The notes below the pieces were generated by a model. It was not told where the DNA came from and searched no databases. It saw only the letters and a program-made list of their open reading frames with translations. This document shows, one piece after another, positions 21,695-35,150 of a stretch of DNA of 49,895 nucleotides. This DNA is from Blastocladiella britannica (Eukaryota > Blastocladiomycota > Blastocladiomycetes > Blastocladiales > Blastocladiaceae), in assembly GCA_025349905.2 (NCBI GenBank), contig MU624575.1:1-49895 (forward strand), given 5' to 3'. Within the stretch, counting starts at the first letter, position 1; every line of letters begins with the position of its first letter. The translations under genes and the position numbers were made by a program.

Positions 21695-23572
21695 TCAAAG
21701 AGCTCGAAGTCCGTCCACCCGCTTCCACGTCGCCCACCGCTTGACCAGCGGCTCTCGGCTCGGCACGCTGATGGTCACTCTGGGATCTTCCTCGTGCGCG
21801 GCAAGCCACCGCAGCACCTGGCGCGGCCCGTACTTGTACGTCTTGGTGAGCAACTGGTCCATGTTCTCGCTGGCGATAAAGAGCTCGCCAACGGCGACCA
21901 GCCAGATCTCGAGGACACGGAGTAAGGCGGCGTGGTTGTGTGGGAGTCGCTTGAGCGGCCAATACTCTTGGAAAAGGCGCGTGCGATCCAGCTGCCCTGG
22001 ATTCAGCTGCGTATCAGCAAAGCTGAGCCACCACGAGAGGTGCGCCGGGGTCGCGACTGGGAACGACAAGGACCCGGAGACCAGCTTGAGCAGCTCTTCC
22101 TCGGTCCAAGGGACCTGTAGCAGCGGCTGCGCGGCCCACCAGAGGACAAGATCCTCATGGCCGCCATACTCCACCGCCCATTTGAGCAGCGCTACTGGCG
22201 AAGTCGACCCAATATTCACGCTGTCCTTCATAGAATCCGAGACGAGCCACTCCAAGAGAGGCTTGTTGCGCGCCTCCCACGCAGTCTCAAAGATATGGCC
22301 CCAAGCAACAGTCATCAATTTCCCATCGGGTGTCCGCCGCCCATGAGCCCACTGGAGTGTTGCGAGATCGGCTGCGTAGAGGTCGTCGTCATCGAGCGAG
22401 ATCGAGACGCCGTCGCGGTTCTGCAGGTCCCACCACCACAAGATGTCGTCGAGAGTGTCGTCACGCAGCGAGTCCCAAACGATGGGACCCAGCTTGTGCT
22501 CACCTTCTCTCTGCAACGCGAGCCACCATTCCACTGCTTCCTTGTTTTCCTTGTTGGCGACAATGTTGTTAGGGAACGTAATCTCCAGCTTTGGGTACCG
22601 GTTGTGCGCGTGACGCAACCATTCCAGGGCCGGGACAGCATTGTCGCGGGTTGCGTAGTCGGCCAGCGTGGCCAAGTCGGGCATGGGCAAGTCGTGTTCA
22701 ACGTGCATTTGAGCCCACCACGTAAGGGCCTCGGTGTCGAGGATGATGTGGGTATGAAACACGTCATACGCGTACGCTTGAGCCAGGCCAACGGGAGGAA
22801 GGTAGCCGGCAAGGAACATGCGTTTCCACCAGTGGAGGGCTGCCACTTTGCCGTCCGAAGCGATAGTAGCCAGGTCGCTGAAGTCGACAGGACGGCGAAT
22901 GACTGGGTCAAACCCGGGCGATCCATACTCGGTCATCAGCAACTCCAGCTTCCAGCCGTCGTTGACCACGCGCTCCTCCCACCACTGCAAGACCGCTATA
23001 TTTCCAGCCCGAAATGCCTTGATGGGTGCCATTTCGTACTCGAATGGAACCCCAAACTCCTGGTGCTTTACCCACCACCACGACAGGGCAGCCACGTCCT
23101 CCCTGGCACTATCGATGACCCAGACAGAGGTCGGAAAGTCGCGGGCCGGGAGGCAGAGGTGGTTCACGTGCGTGTCCCACAACCAGTCGAGGACCGCTAC
23201 TCCTCCAGAGGCGGAATGAATCAAATCTTCAGAGACGGTCAGCGGGTCGCGGCTGTGCTTTTTCCAGAATTCCAAGTGGGCGACACTCTGCTGGACGGCC
23301 AGTTGCAAGAGTTGATTTATGTCGAACTCGAGCTCATTGTAATCGAATGCGGCCATCCAGACCTCGAGCAGCGCCAGAGACGGTGGGTCCACGACCTGGA
23401 GTGGGGAAAACGAGTCCGAGTTGCGCAGAATGGCGCGCACGAGCATGGGCATCTCGGCCGGCAGTGTGACCATGAGGCACGCGTGCCATTCGCGCGGGTA
23501 GAAATTGGGCGCCTGGACGTTGTCAACGACGTGGCAAAAGATGCGGTCGAGGACCAGGGCCGGGAATACCAT
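21695..23572 (-). CDS. Tryptophan-rich ankyrin-like repeat protein
   Basis: Single-exon protein of 625 aa made almost wholly of degenerate repeats. About 14 units share a core of the form V/A-L-x-W-W/L-x-x-x (VLDWLWDTH, ALSWWWVKHQE, VLQWWEERV, ALHWWKRMF, ALTWWAQMH, ALEWLRHAH, AVEWWLALQ, HLSWWLSFA, VLRWLAAHE) at 35-50 residue spacing. This resembles divergent ankyrin repeats, where the second helix carries the core. The N-terminus (LVLDRIFCHVVD) looks like an F-box-like or capping helix but is not a clear F-box. I associate large families of such proteins with blastoclad fungi; that link is from memory. The protein is likely a soluble protein-binding solenoid. It diverges from Asterix over 50 bp. 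Confidence 0.75.
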   Translation of the reverse strand: MVFPALVLDRIFCHVVDNVQAPNFYPREWHACLMVTLPAEMPMLVRAILRNSDSFSPLQVVDPPSLALLEVWMAAFDYNELEFDINQLLQLAVQQSVAHLEFWKKHSRDPLTVSEDLIHSASGGVAVLDWLWDTHVNHLCLPARDFPTSVWVIDSAREDVAALSWWWVKHQEFGVPFEYEMAPIKAFRAGNIAVLQWWEERVVNDGWKLELLMTEYGSPGFDPVIRRPVDFSDLATIASDGKVAALHWWKRMFLAGYLPPVGLAQAYAYDVFHTHIILDTEALTWWAQMHVEHDLPMPDLATLADYATRDNAVPALEWLRHAHNRYPKLEITFPNNIVANKENKEAVEWWLALQREGEHKLGPIVWDSLRDDTLDDILWWWDLQNRDGVSISLDDDDLYAADLATLQWAHGRRTPDGKLMTVAWGHIFETAWEARNKPLLEWLVSDSMKDSVNIGSTSPVALLKWAVEYGGHEDLVLWWAAQPLLQVPWTEEELLKLVSGSLSFPVATPAHLSWWLSFADTQLNPGQLDRTRLFQEYWPLKRLPHNHAALLRVLEIWLVAVGELFIASENMDQLLTKTYKYGPRQVLRWLAAHEEDPRVTISVPSREPLVKRWATWKRVDGLRAL

Positions 23573-23622
23573 TTTCTATTGTCGTTGGAGTTCTCTTTTC
23601 AAAAAGCCATTTTCTATACGAC

Positions 23623-24119
23623 ATGTCTGCCCTGACCAGCAACTTCCCGATCTTTGATATCAAGGGCGATCCGCGCCAGTCGTCGACTGCCACTAATGTA
23701 TGTGTCTTCTTAAATGGTGTGGCTATATACCAGAAATTGCTCACTACTGAACCGCTCCAGCCCTCGATTGAGCCCGTGAGCTCCGATCTCGCGTCCATTG
23801 ACATGTACCAGACACTGGGTCTGATTGGGTCGGGAGTCACTGTATTTATGAAGGTATGCCGTAAACATTTTATCGTTAAGTTAAGCATTTTACTTACACT
23901 TGATGCTATTGACAGAACCCGCTCGTCGGCTGGGCGTCCTTATTCTGCTGCCTGGTGTCGTACGCACGGCGCAAAGTGTCGAGTGCGTCCTCTTTTTCAA
24001 TAATTTCTCAATGGCGAGACTGACTTGGTCGTACAACAGCAAGCACCTCATCGCACCCACTGCAAACCATGCTCTTTTGCACCGTGGCCCTGGCCATGGT
24101 ATACAACAATGCCGTATAA
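23623..24119 (+). CDS. WDR83OS: Asterix (WDR83OS) homologue, PAT complex subunit
   Basis: Small ER membrane protein of the PAT chaperone complex, which with CCDC47 shields nascent transmembrane helices at the translocon. Four short exons, 23623-23697, 23734-23853, 23916-23982 and 24040-24119, splice in phase to 113 aa (human about 106). Recognisable parts are the N-terminal DPRQ, the DLASIDMYQTLGLIGSG segment, FMKNPLVGWASLFCCLVSYA, and the final helix MLFCTVALAMVYNNAV. No single exon carries enough sequence to identify the protein; identification rests on the spliced product. The 5' end lies 50 bp from the divergent ankyrin-like gene and the 3' end 40 bp from the convergent BAR-SH3 gene. Confidence 0.85.
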
Positions 24120-24159
24120 AAGAATGAAAAGATTCCATTGAATAAAAACGAAATGTCAA

Positions 24160-25642
24160 TCACTGCGTGTAGTTGGCTGGGAATGACCCGATCCGGCCGT
24201 GGCACCGGCCCTTCCACCAGTCATTGGTCGACCCCGTGGCTTCCAGCACGTCGATACGGTCGCCGGCTTTGAATGGCAGATCGTCGGGCTGCTGGGCGTC
24301 AAAGTCATAGATCGCCGTGACGACCTTAACCACAGGCGGGCCAGCAGGGGATGCGCGGGGAACCACGGGCGGCGGCGGGCCGCGAGCACTGGCGCCGGTC
24401 GGCACGCCAAAAGGCGTCGGAGTCGGCATGCTAGCCGGTTGCGCGCCACCGTACATGGCTGCACCGCCGCCCATGGCCGTCGGAACACCACCGCCGTAGC
24501 CAGTGGGCACGCCAGAAGGAGGCGACTGCTTGTACGAGGGAATACCGCCGCCACTGCCGCCCGTGGACTGCACGGGCAACGTCGAGTAGCCGGGAGCGGG
24601 TCCGGTCGGGGGCAGAGGCGATGACGCCGTGGGTCCGGCCAGCGACATGCCGGCGGTCGCGGCCGCGAGCTGAGCGGGCGTGAACTTGAGGATCGACAGC
24701 TGGTTGATGGCATTCTCGGCCTCGGCGTGGCGCGCCGCAAACCGGTTGGACACTTCACGGGCGGGCAGGAACTTCAGTTCCGGGAACGCGCGCAGCGGGT
24801 CAATCACCGCCGCCAGCTGCGCGTAGATCCGGCGCTGGAGCAAAAACAGCGACAGGAAGCACGGGTCAATGAACTTGATGCGCAGGTCCAGGAACCGCGG
24901 CAGCTCGAGCTTGAGCGCGTCGTTGAGCATTGCAAACTCCACCATCGACTGCTGCAGCGACCGCTCGGTCTCGATCAGCCGCCGCTGGTCCTTGGGTTCC
25001 AAGGAAGCGGTGGCGGACCGCAGTTTGGAGGCATCAGTGCGGAACCGGTCGTAGTCCACCAGCTTGTGGTTGCGCTTGACCATGGTCTTGCGGATGGCCT
25101 TGAAGATTTCGAGAATGTCGGCGAGTGGGGCGACGATGCGGCGATCAATGACCGACTTTTATTTAAATGTATATGAGTACACTGGTGAAGCAGAGGGAAA
25201 AATACATGTACGGTACCAGCTCCTGGTTGATGGGCTCGCGCACCGACTCGAGGTTGCGCAAGTAGGTCTGCACCGCCTCCATCGACTCGGGGGCAGTGAA
25301 CGACTTGCGCAGGGTGGCGGTCGGAGACACACTGCCACCACCGCCACTCTCCCCCGGACGTTGCAGGGTCGGAGTGGGCGAGGTGGATGAACGGCCGGCG
25401 ATCGGCGAGTACACGTCCAGCAAAGTGGAAGCAAACGACGCCTGATGGGTGAGCATGTCCTCGACCGACTTCTTGTACTTGGTCGCGTCCTCGGCCAGGC
25501 GGGCGGCCGAGTCAAAGAGACCATCGAACGAGGCGGCGAGGGCGTCGTACTCGTCATCGATGGTGCCGTCGGCGTGGCCCGATCGCGATTTCACCTGGTG
25601 CGGCAGTCGGGCAACGGCCTTGACGAAACCTTTCCAGGACAT
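24160..25642 (-). CDS. BAR-SH3 protein, amphiphysin/Rvs167/Hob1 type
   Basis: Membrane-curving protein of endocytosis and actin patches, 473 aa. Exons are 25217-25642 and 24160-25155 with a 61-nt intron. The N-terminal BAR domain starts MSWKGFVKAV as in Rvs167 and contains KRNHKLVDYDRFR and a long helix ending around residue 300. A Pro/Gly/Tyr-rich linker follows. The C-terminal SH3 domain has the ALYDF-like AIYDFDAQQPDDLPFKAGD, the tandem Trp in NDWWKGR and the closing FPANYTQ, so its peptide groove is intact. An unusual Ser/Pro/Gly insert (about residues 85-115) interrupts the first BAR helices. In yeast such proteins pair with an Rvs161-like BAR protein, not seen here. Confidence 0.9.
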
Positions 25643-25770
25643 GATTATATGGATGACGTGTGGTTATGCTTGTGGGTTGAGGTTCGGGCTGAGTGGAAAG
25701 AGAAGCTCCTTCCTTCTTGGCATACGAGCACTCTTCTCTTCGGCTCTTCGGATTGAAGTAAAAAGCCAAA

Positions 25771-29428
<3,658 letters not shown>

Positions 29429-29492
29429 CAATAGCAGAAACATAGAAAAAAAATGAAAATGTATTTTTACGCGACTATACGTTGATACTGGC

Positions 29493-30907
29493 TCACTGCG
29501 ACGACACCTTTTTGTACAGCGACGCGAGCGACGTGTCGGACCGGTGCGAGAGCTTGTCCACCTTATCCAGGACGCTGCGGCGGGCGGCGGACGGCTGCGA
29601 GAACACAGCCACGTCGTCGGCGCTGATGGAGACAAACTCGAGGTCGGTGACGAATGCGTCGAGCGCGGTCGCGTCCAGCGCCAGGTACGTCGCCAGCTGC
29701 GACGCGGGGAGCGTCACAAACACGTTCCCGAGCACCTGCAGCACCTGCTTGCGGAGCCCGGCCATGATGGCGTCGGCGTGCGGGGCCAAAAAGTAGTCGG
29801 CGCGCACCGTCAGTTCGGCGGCGGCCAGGGCCGTGGCCACCGCATCCAAGTCCACATTGTTGAACAGGTGCTCGTACACCGCGCACAGTGGGTCCGACAC
29901 GCGGTACCGCTCCTGCGCCGCGTACCGGGCAATGTCGCGCGTGTTCTTGTACGACGTCAGCACCGACGCCGCCACCACGTACCGCAGGAGGTGCGGCGCG
30001 GCGGTCTCGATCACGTTCGTGTTGCTGCGTCATATTTTTTTGTTAGCCTTTTGAATAAAAAATAAGGGAAAAAGAAGGAATATACGTCGGGTGCGTCAGC
30101 GTCTCCATGGCCTTGTCAAGGGCGCCATCAAAGCTGCTGCGGAAGTACACAAAGAGCGACCAGTGGAGAAGCCACAGGCGCTGTTGGAGGGTGTGCGACT
30201 GCGACGCCAGCGGCGCATTCTCGATCGCGTCACGGACGCGGCCGGAAAATTCGAGCGCGGTCTGGTCCTCGCCGGCGAGAATGTGGGCAGCGAGGCGGCC
30301 CCATTGAGCGGCGAGGTATTGCTCCGAGTTGGTGCACTTTTTTATTATTTGTGTTCAGTCATCACTTGAACTCTCACAGCAACAGCAACAGGAAATGTAG
30401 AATACACACCACACGACGGTACAGATCCAGGATCGTCGCCGCCTCCTTAAAGTTCCCCGCGGCGTAGTGCGCGCGCCCGTGTGCGTACACGGCGTCAATG
30501 TCGGCCGCCTCACACTGGCACTGGTCGCACACCCACGCCGCCAGCGTCGACCGGTCGGTGCGCAGCTGCTCGCTACTAGCACCGCTCAGCGCGTCAACAA
30601 TCGCATTGACCGCCGGGGACGGCTCCGCGAGCGCTGCCGCCGCAGTCTCGGCGCGGGCCTTCAAAGCGGCGGTGTTGGGGGCTTTACCGCCCGCGGCCTT
30701 GATGGCAGCAGCAACGGCCACCGCCTTGTCGGCCTGGGTGGTGGACGACTCCAGAACATGGTACAGCTGCGCCAGAACGTCCTTTTTCGGGTGCACGCCC
30801 GCGTCGGCAAGGTGCTCGAGCACGGGAACCAGCAGCTGCGGGTCCAGGTACGCGGCGATGGTGGCGGTCAGATCGTGGGCCGCGGCCGGGGTCGTGGTTG
30901 GGGCCAT
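29493..30907 (-). CDS. EIF3E: Translation initiation factor eIF3 subunit e (INT6)
   Basis: PCI-domain subunit of eIF3, which recruits mRNA to the 40S ribosome. Exons 30410-30907, 30086-30336 and 29493-30024 join in frame, giving about 426 aa. The N-terminus shows the eIF3e start TIAAYLDPQLLVPVLEHLAD. A helical-repeat region includes AAQWGRLAAHILAGEDQTAL. The PCI winged helix is in the last exon (YFLAPHADAIMAGLRKQV and the LALDATALDAFVTDLEFVSI segment). Both introns carry an A-run just ahead of the acceptor. The coding sequence is Ala-rich relative to animal eIF3e, in line with the GC-rich genome. The 5' side faces a 614-bp intergenic interval with an AC microsatellite. Confidence 0.9.
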
Positions 30908-31059
30908 TCTTGCTACTATGATTATTCACTTGACGGGCAAGAGAGAGCGCCGACATCAACACAGAATAAATTTTTTCATCACGTGTAAATTCGCTGACAA
31001 GGTAGCATGCGCTTGCTTCTCTTTCGCTTCCCAGAAACGAGAACATGCAACAATAAAGG

Positions 31060-31091
<32 letters not shown>

Positions 31092-31521
31092 CACGCAACA
31101 CGCAATGGCCCGGGATGACGAGAATCCTTTAGGAACACATTTGGATCGCCTTTGGAATAAAACTTCTTGTCCGAAAACACCAACAAGGAACGGAAAAATG
31201 ATTGGTCGGGCGATCAACCCGTAAATTTTAACCCATGCGATATATTTTGACGCCCGATTTGATGCGCACAATACTCGTGCTTGCTCTCTGGCTGATTTTA
31301 AACTTGCTTGGTTAATATTGCCTTTATTTATTCTCTCCTTGTTGTTGTTTTTCTGCGCTTGTGCTATATTTTATTGATGAAGCGCAAGAGCAGCAAGATT
31401 ACATGACCACCATTGATTCAGTTAGAACAGAAATCCGACTGGGCCAGTGTTTTCTTTTCGTTTGTTTTCATGGGACCTTTCGAAATGCTGATCCGACCCT
31501 TGTTAGCAGAAATATTGAACA
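30908..31521. other. 614-bp divergent intergenic region (eIF3e / IQ-motif gene)
   Basis: The longest gene-free stretch. It contains an AC microsatellite and AT-rich sequence around 31290-31380. No supported ORF, RNA gene or mobile element was found. It should hold both promoters. Confidence 0.6.
31069..31094. repeat. (AC)13 microsatellite
   Basis: Thirteen perfect AC dinucleotides preceded by two ACAT units (31061-31068). The tract lies 162-187 bp upstream of the eIF3e start codon. Confidence 0.95.
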
Positions 31522-34500
31522 ATGACACGCCGCCTCAGCATTGCACCGACATCTCAGGGAGAGGAAGCGGCTGCTCCACGCCGAGAATCCGTTATTCGCA
31601 ATTTAACTGCCGCCAAATCCAATGGCCGCCGGTTCGTGGTTTATATATATCCCCTATTGTGCAGCAACTGAGTTGGTTTGTAATAATATAGCATGTCGCT
31701 CCGAAAACTGTCGTTTGGGATCCGCGAGATTGGGTACTTTAAAGACCTATGCCTCAATGCCCAAACCCATAACGTTTTGCTGCGCCGAGAAGCGAGCGTG
31801 CGCCGACTCCAGGAAATTAACCGATTACGGGTATGTTCACTTGATCATATTTCACCTACTACAATTGATATAGAAATGATTAAAGGAAGCAATGGATCGC
31901 ACCGAAGACGAGGAACTGATGGACCACTTCAACACCGAGGCTCTTGCCGCCGTGATCAATCAGGGCATCCGGACAACGCTCGTCAAGTCCCGCATCATGT
32001 CCAAGATTGGCGATGAAAAGGGTATTATGTACTTTACCAACATTACCCTCTTGGCATTGCACAATTCTCACACGTTCATTGAACCAGAACTCTCTAATCT
32101 CATCCAGGCGCACCGTGACGAGTTTCTTTCCCAGGTTTGGACTCGTCGATTGCATACAAAGCGTGAACTTCGAGCCATGTTCAAACAAGGGTATTTTCTT
32201 TCTTTTTTTTTTTTCTTTTTTTTTTTTTGCTCGTTGCAACAAAAGGTTTCGAATGGTCAGTGGGCGAGCGCACTTGTTCAATATATATATACTACGACGT
32301 CGACTGAATGGGACGAATATCTTGTTTACCTAAAAAAAAGTGCCAATATCATGCACCACCTCGGGGACATGATCTCGACAACAACGCAGGACTTGATTCA
32401 GGCCACCGAGCGCAACAATGCAGTCACATTGCTCAAAGATGGTATTGCGTGGGATCTCACCACTAGCGACGACACCCCTGGAGTCATTTCAAAGTATGTC
32501 ATATTTATTCAATAAGAGTGAGATCGATTTTGACACCAAATGAATAGACGCATCTTCCTCCTGCCGATCCAGGCAACATACCCGTATGCATACACCCATC
32601 CCAGCCGCCTCGACTTTGGGGTGCGCGCAGATCCCGACTCGCAATGGTACTGCGTGCGTGCGGCGCGTGGGCTCATGCGCGCACACAGTTACTCTCGCCC
32701 GCTCGAATATGAGCTCGTGATGCAGGCGCTGCGGACCGCAGAGCGCGCTCGGGACTCGGGCGACACCGCCACCTCGTTCCTGCAGCTGGTGGCACGCACC
32801 GTTGATTTGGTGCATCCAGGCCAGAATGTGCTCGCCGATGTCCTTGCGTACCCAATGTACGCGGCTGGAGTCCTTAGGCGCAAGCTAGGAGCTCTCGGTT
32901 ACGATGTAGCAGAGGAAACGGCCGCGAATTTGGGCGGGTCCAGCAACGGAGCTGCAGCGGCGTCAACAGTGGCAGCGGGAGGTAACCTCGCCAACGTTGG
33001 GTTTCAGGCCCCCGTCGCCAACCATGGCATTGGCTCGGCGTTGGCCGCATGCACCGTCCTGAACGCGATGGCGCGGTCGCTGCGACGCGACTGCCTCGTA
33101 CACCTGGAATTCACGGTCCCGGCCGGCACCAACTGGCGGGTCGGCGTGGAGGTATTTCGAGCAGCGACACCGCGCTCAGGCGCTGCCATCACGCTCGATC
33201 CGCAAACAACTCCCGGCATGGGCGAAGAGAGCATGGGTATTTCCTATGACGGCATGGTCTACTCGATTGGTCTCCCTACCCGCTATCCTTCATTGGCGGC
33301 GCTGGTCCTTCGCTCTGCCTCTGGCTCTTCCGGTGGCATGACTGGGCCAACGTACATGGGGCGGCCAGGAAAACCGCACCCAGGAGACTCAGGCAGCGGG
33401 CACACCGGCTGGTCGCGCGGTCGGCGCTCGAGCGAGTCCATCGGCGTTCCGTTGACTGCGGTTTCGGCTCTGAGCACCAGCACCATTGCTGCGGGGCCTC
33501 TTGCTTCCCTGACTGGCGGTGGCGGGGCGGCGAGCAATACATACGGGCTCTTGCTCGATTTTGCCGCTGGCTCCATGTCGCTTGTCATTGACGGCTTTAC
33601 ACTGCAGCCTCCCGCGTTCGGCATGGGAGCGACCCACTTTCCCCTCGAGGAGCAAGAGAGGCAATGGAATCTCATTCAAATGCAGTTGCTGGTGCCTATG
33701 TTTGCGCTCCAAGCAGGTTCGTCGTCCATTTTTTCGATTGATTGGATTCATTTCATTGACAAAATTATTCACCAGTATCCGACCTCAAAGCGCCAACGGA
33801 AATGCGCGTCAACTTTGGCATGCACACCTTTGCGCACAATGTGGACGCAACATCCGCTAACGACTACGTCGGAAACACCATGACCCGGCCCGAACCGCTC
33901 CCGACACTTGTGGACGACTTGTCGACCCTGACGGCAGCAGCGGCAGCGGCAGGAAACGCCAACGACGAGGACGAGCGCGTTCAGCTGGCGCTCGAAAAGA
34001 ACTACTTCCGAGCGGCTGCCGTGACCGAGGACGACCGGTCGTGGTCGCAGTTCCCACCGTCCGTATACAAGCGGTCCCTGGCGGCCACCAAGATCCAGCG
34101 CGTGTGGCGGATCTTCCGGGGCCGTCGTTGGCGCCGAAGTATCATTGCGCTCCAGACCTCCGCCGTGGTCTTGATTCAGCGCGTTGCTCGGCGCAAGCTG
34201 GCACGCATGCGCGCCGTCAAGAACCTGGCGGCACTGATTATTCAGCGGAACTGGCGGATCCGACTGTACCTCAAGATGGCGTTGATGCGTGCGTTTATAT
34301 ATCTTTTCTATGTGTTTACGCATCTCACTCAATTGCCATTGAATGGGACAGGTATGAAATACCAGCGGCCAATCACGGAACTGCACCAGGCTGCGCGCAT
34401 GATCCAAAACAAGTTCCGCGACTGGGCGCACTTCCGCAACTCGCCCTTTGCTTCCCGATTCCGCAAAAAGCTCGAGCTCCTCTCCAAGGCGTGTATCAAG

Positions 34501-35088
34501 ATCCAAAATTGGTGGCGCCCACGTTACAAGCGGCTTGCGGATGCCAAGGCCAAAAACAAGGTATCACATTTAACTGGAGGTATTTTTGAGGATGACCACT
34601 CAGCCGCAAAAACAATATCACAGGAATATCGTGCAGCCGTCACGATCCAGCGTCTCTGGCGTGGTTACTCGCTGCGAACAGTGCTCCGGCCCGATATTCG
34701 CCTGCACCTGTCGGCACTCGGGAAATCGATGGTCCGGCACCGCGCGTCGCTGCTCAAGCTGCATGCCGCGCTACGGATCCAAAATATTTGGCGCGAATAC
34801 CGGATGCGCCGCGTTCGGGCCAAAAAGATCCAAACCCGGCACGCTGCTGCAACTCGACTTCAAGCGCTGTGGAAAGGTTACTGGATCCGGAGCCGTATGT
34901 TATTTACTGAATTATTTCTTCGAACTCATTTTGCTGACTCGGTTAAACAAATATCAGATATCCACCTGCGGTTCGACTATGGAGAATCCGTCTTTTTGTC
35001 TGCGGTTGGCAAGAATCTCCGTGCAGCTCATTTCATTCTCAAGATGTACAAGCCGTGCGGTATTGTTTGTCCAAAGCGGGATCGGTAG
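31522..35088 (+). CDS. Large IQ-motif protein with SPRY-like region
   Basis: Not recognised as a named family. The first exon (31522-31631, starting MTRRLSIAPTSQ) is too short to be found as an ORF; it joins exon 31692-31830 in phase through a 60-nt intron. The middle holds a helical N-terminal region and, around 33100-33860, a SPRY/B30.2-like stretch (SMGISYDGMVYSIG, LLLDFAAGSMSLVIDG, VNFGMHTFAHNV). The C-terminal third has about eight IQ motifs, such as ATKIQRVWRIFRGRRWRR, AVTIQRLWRGYSLRT and ATRLQALWKGYWIRS, so it should bind calmodulin or related light chains. Two introns are uncertain: a poly-T one near 32190-32246, and 34561-34623, which is 63 nt, stop-free and has GT-AG ends. A cytoskeletal or flagellar role is plausible but unproven. 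Confidence 0.7.
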
Positions 35089-35150
35089 AAGGAATATAAT
35101 CGAGTTTCCAACACAACTCCAATTCTCCCCTATTCAAAATACAATAATCC

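Noticed and set aside
22157..23635. 492-residue open frame on the + strand
   Set aside because: It mirrors the ankyrin-like gene on the opposite strand; the GC-rich codon pattern keeps the antisense frame open. No domain is recognisable and the minus-strand frame has clear repeats.
31069..31094. AC repeat as a CRISPR-like or Z-DNA regulatory array
   Set aside because: It is a plain dinucleotide microsatellite with no spacers; a Z-DNA role cannot be supported from sequence alone.
31380..31520. Possible extra small gene upstream of the IQ-motif gene
   Set aside because: The 92-residue frame starting at 31413 has no family match and overlaps the better supported first exon at 31522 in another frame.
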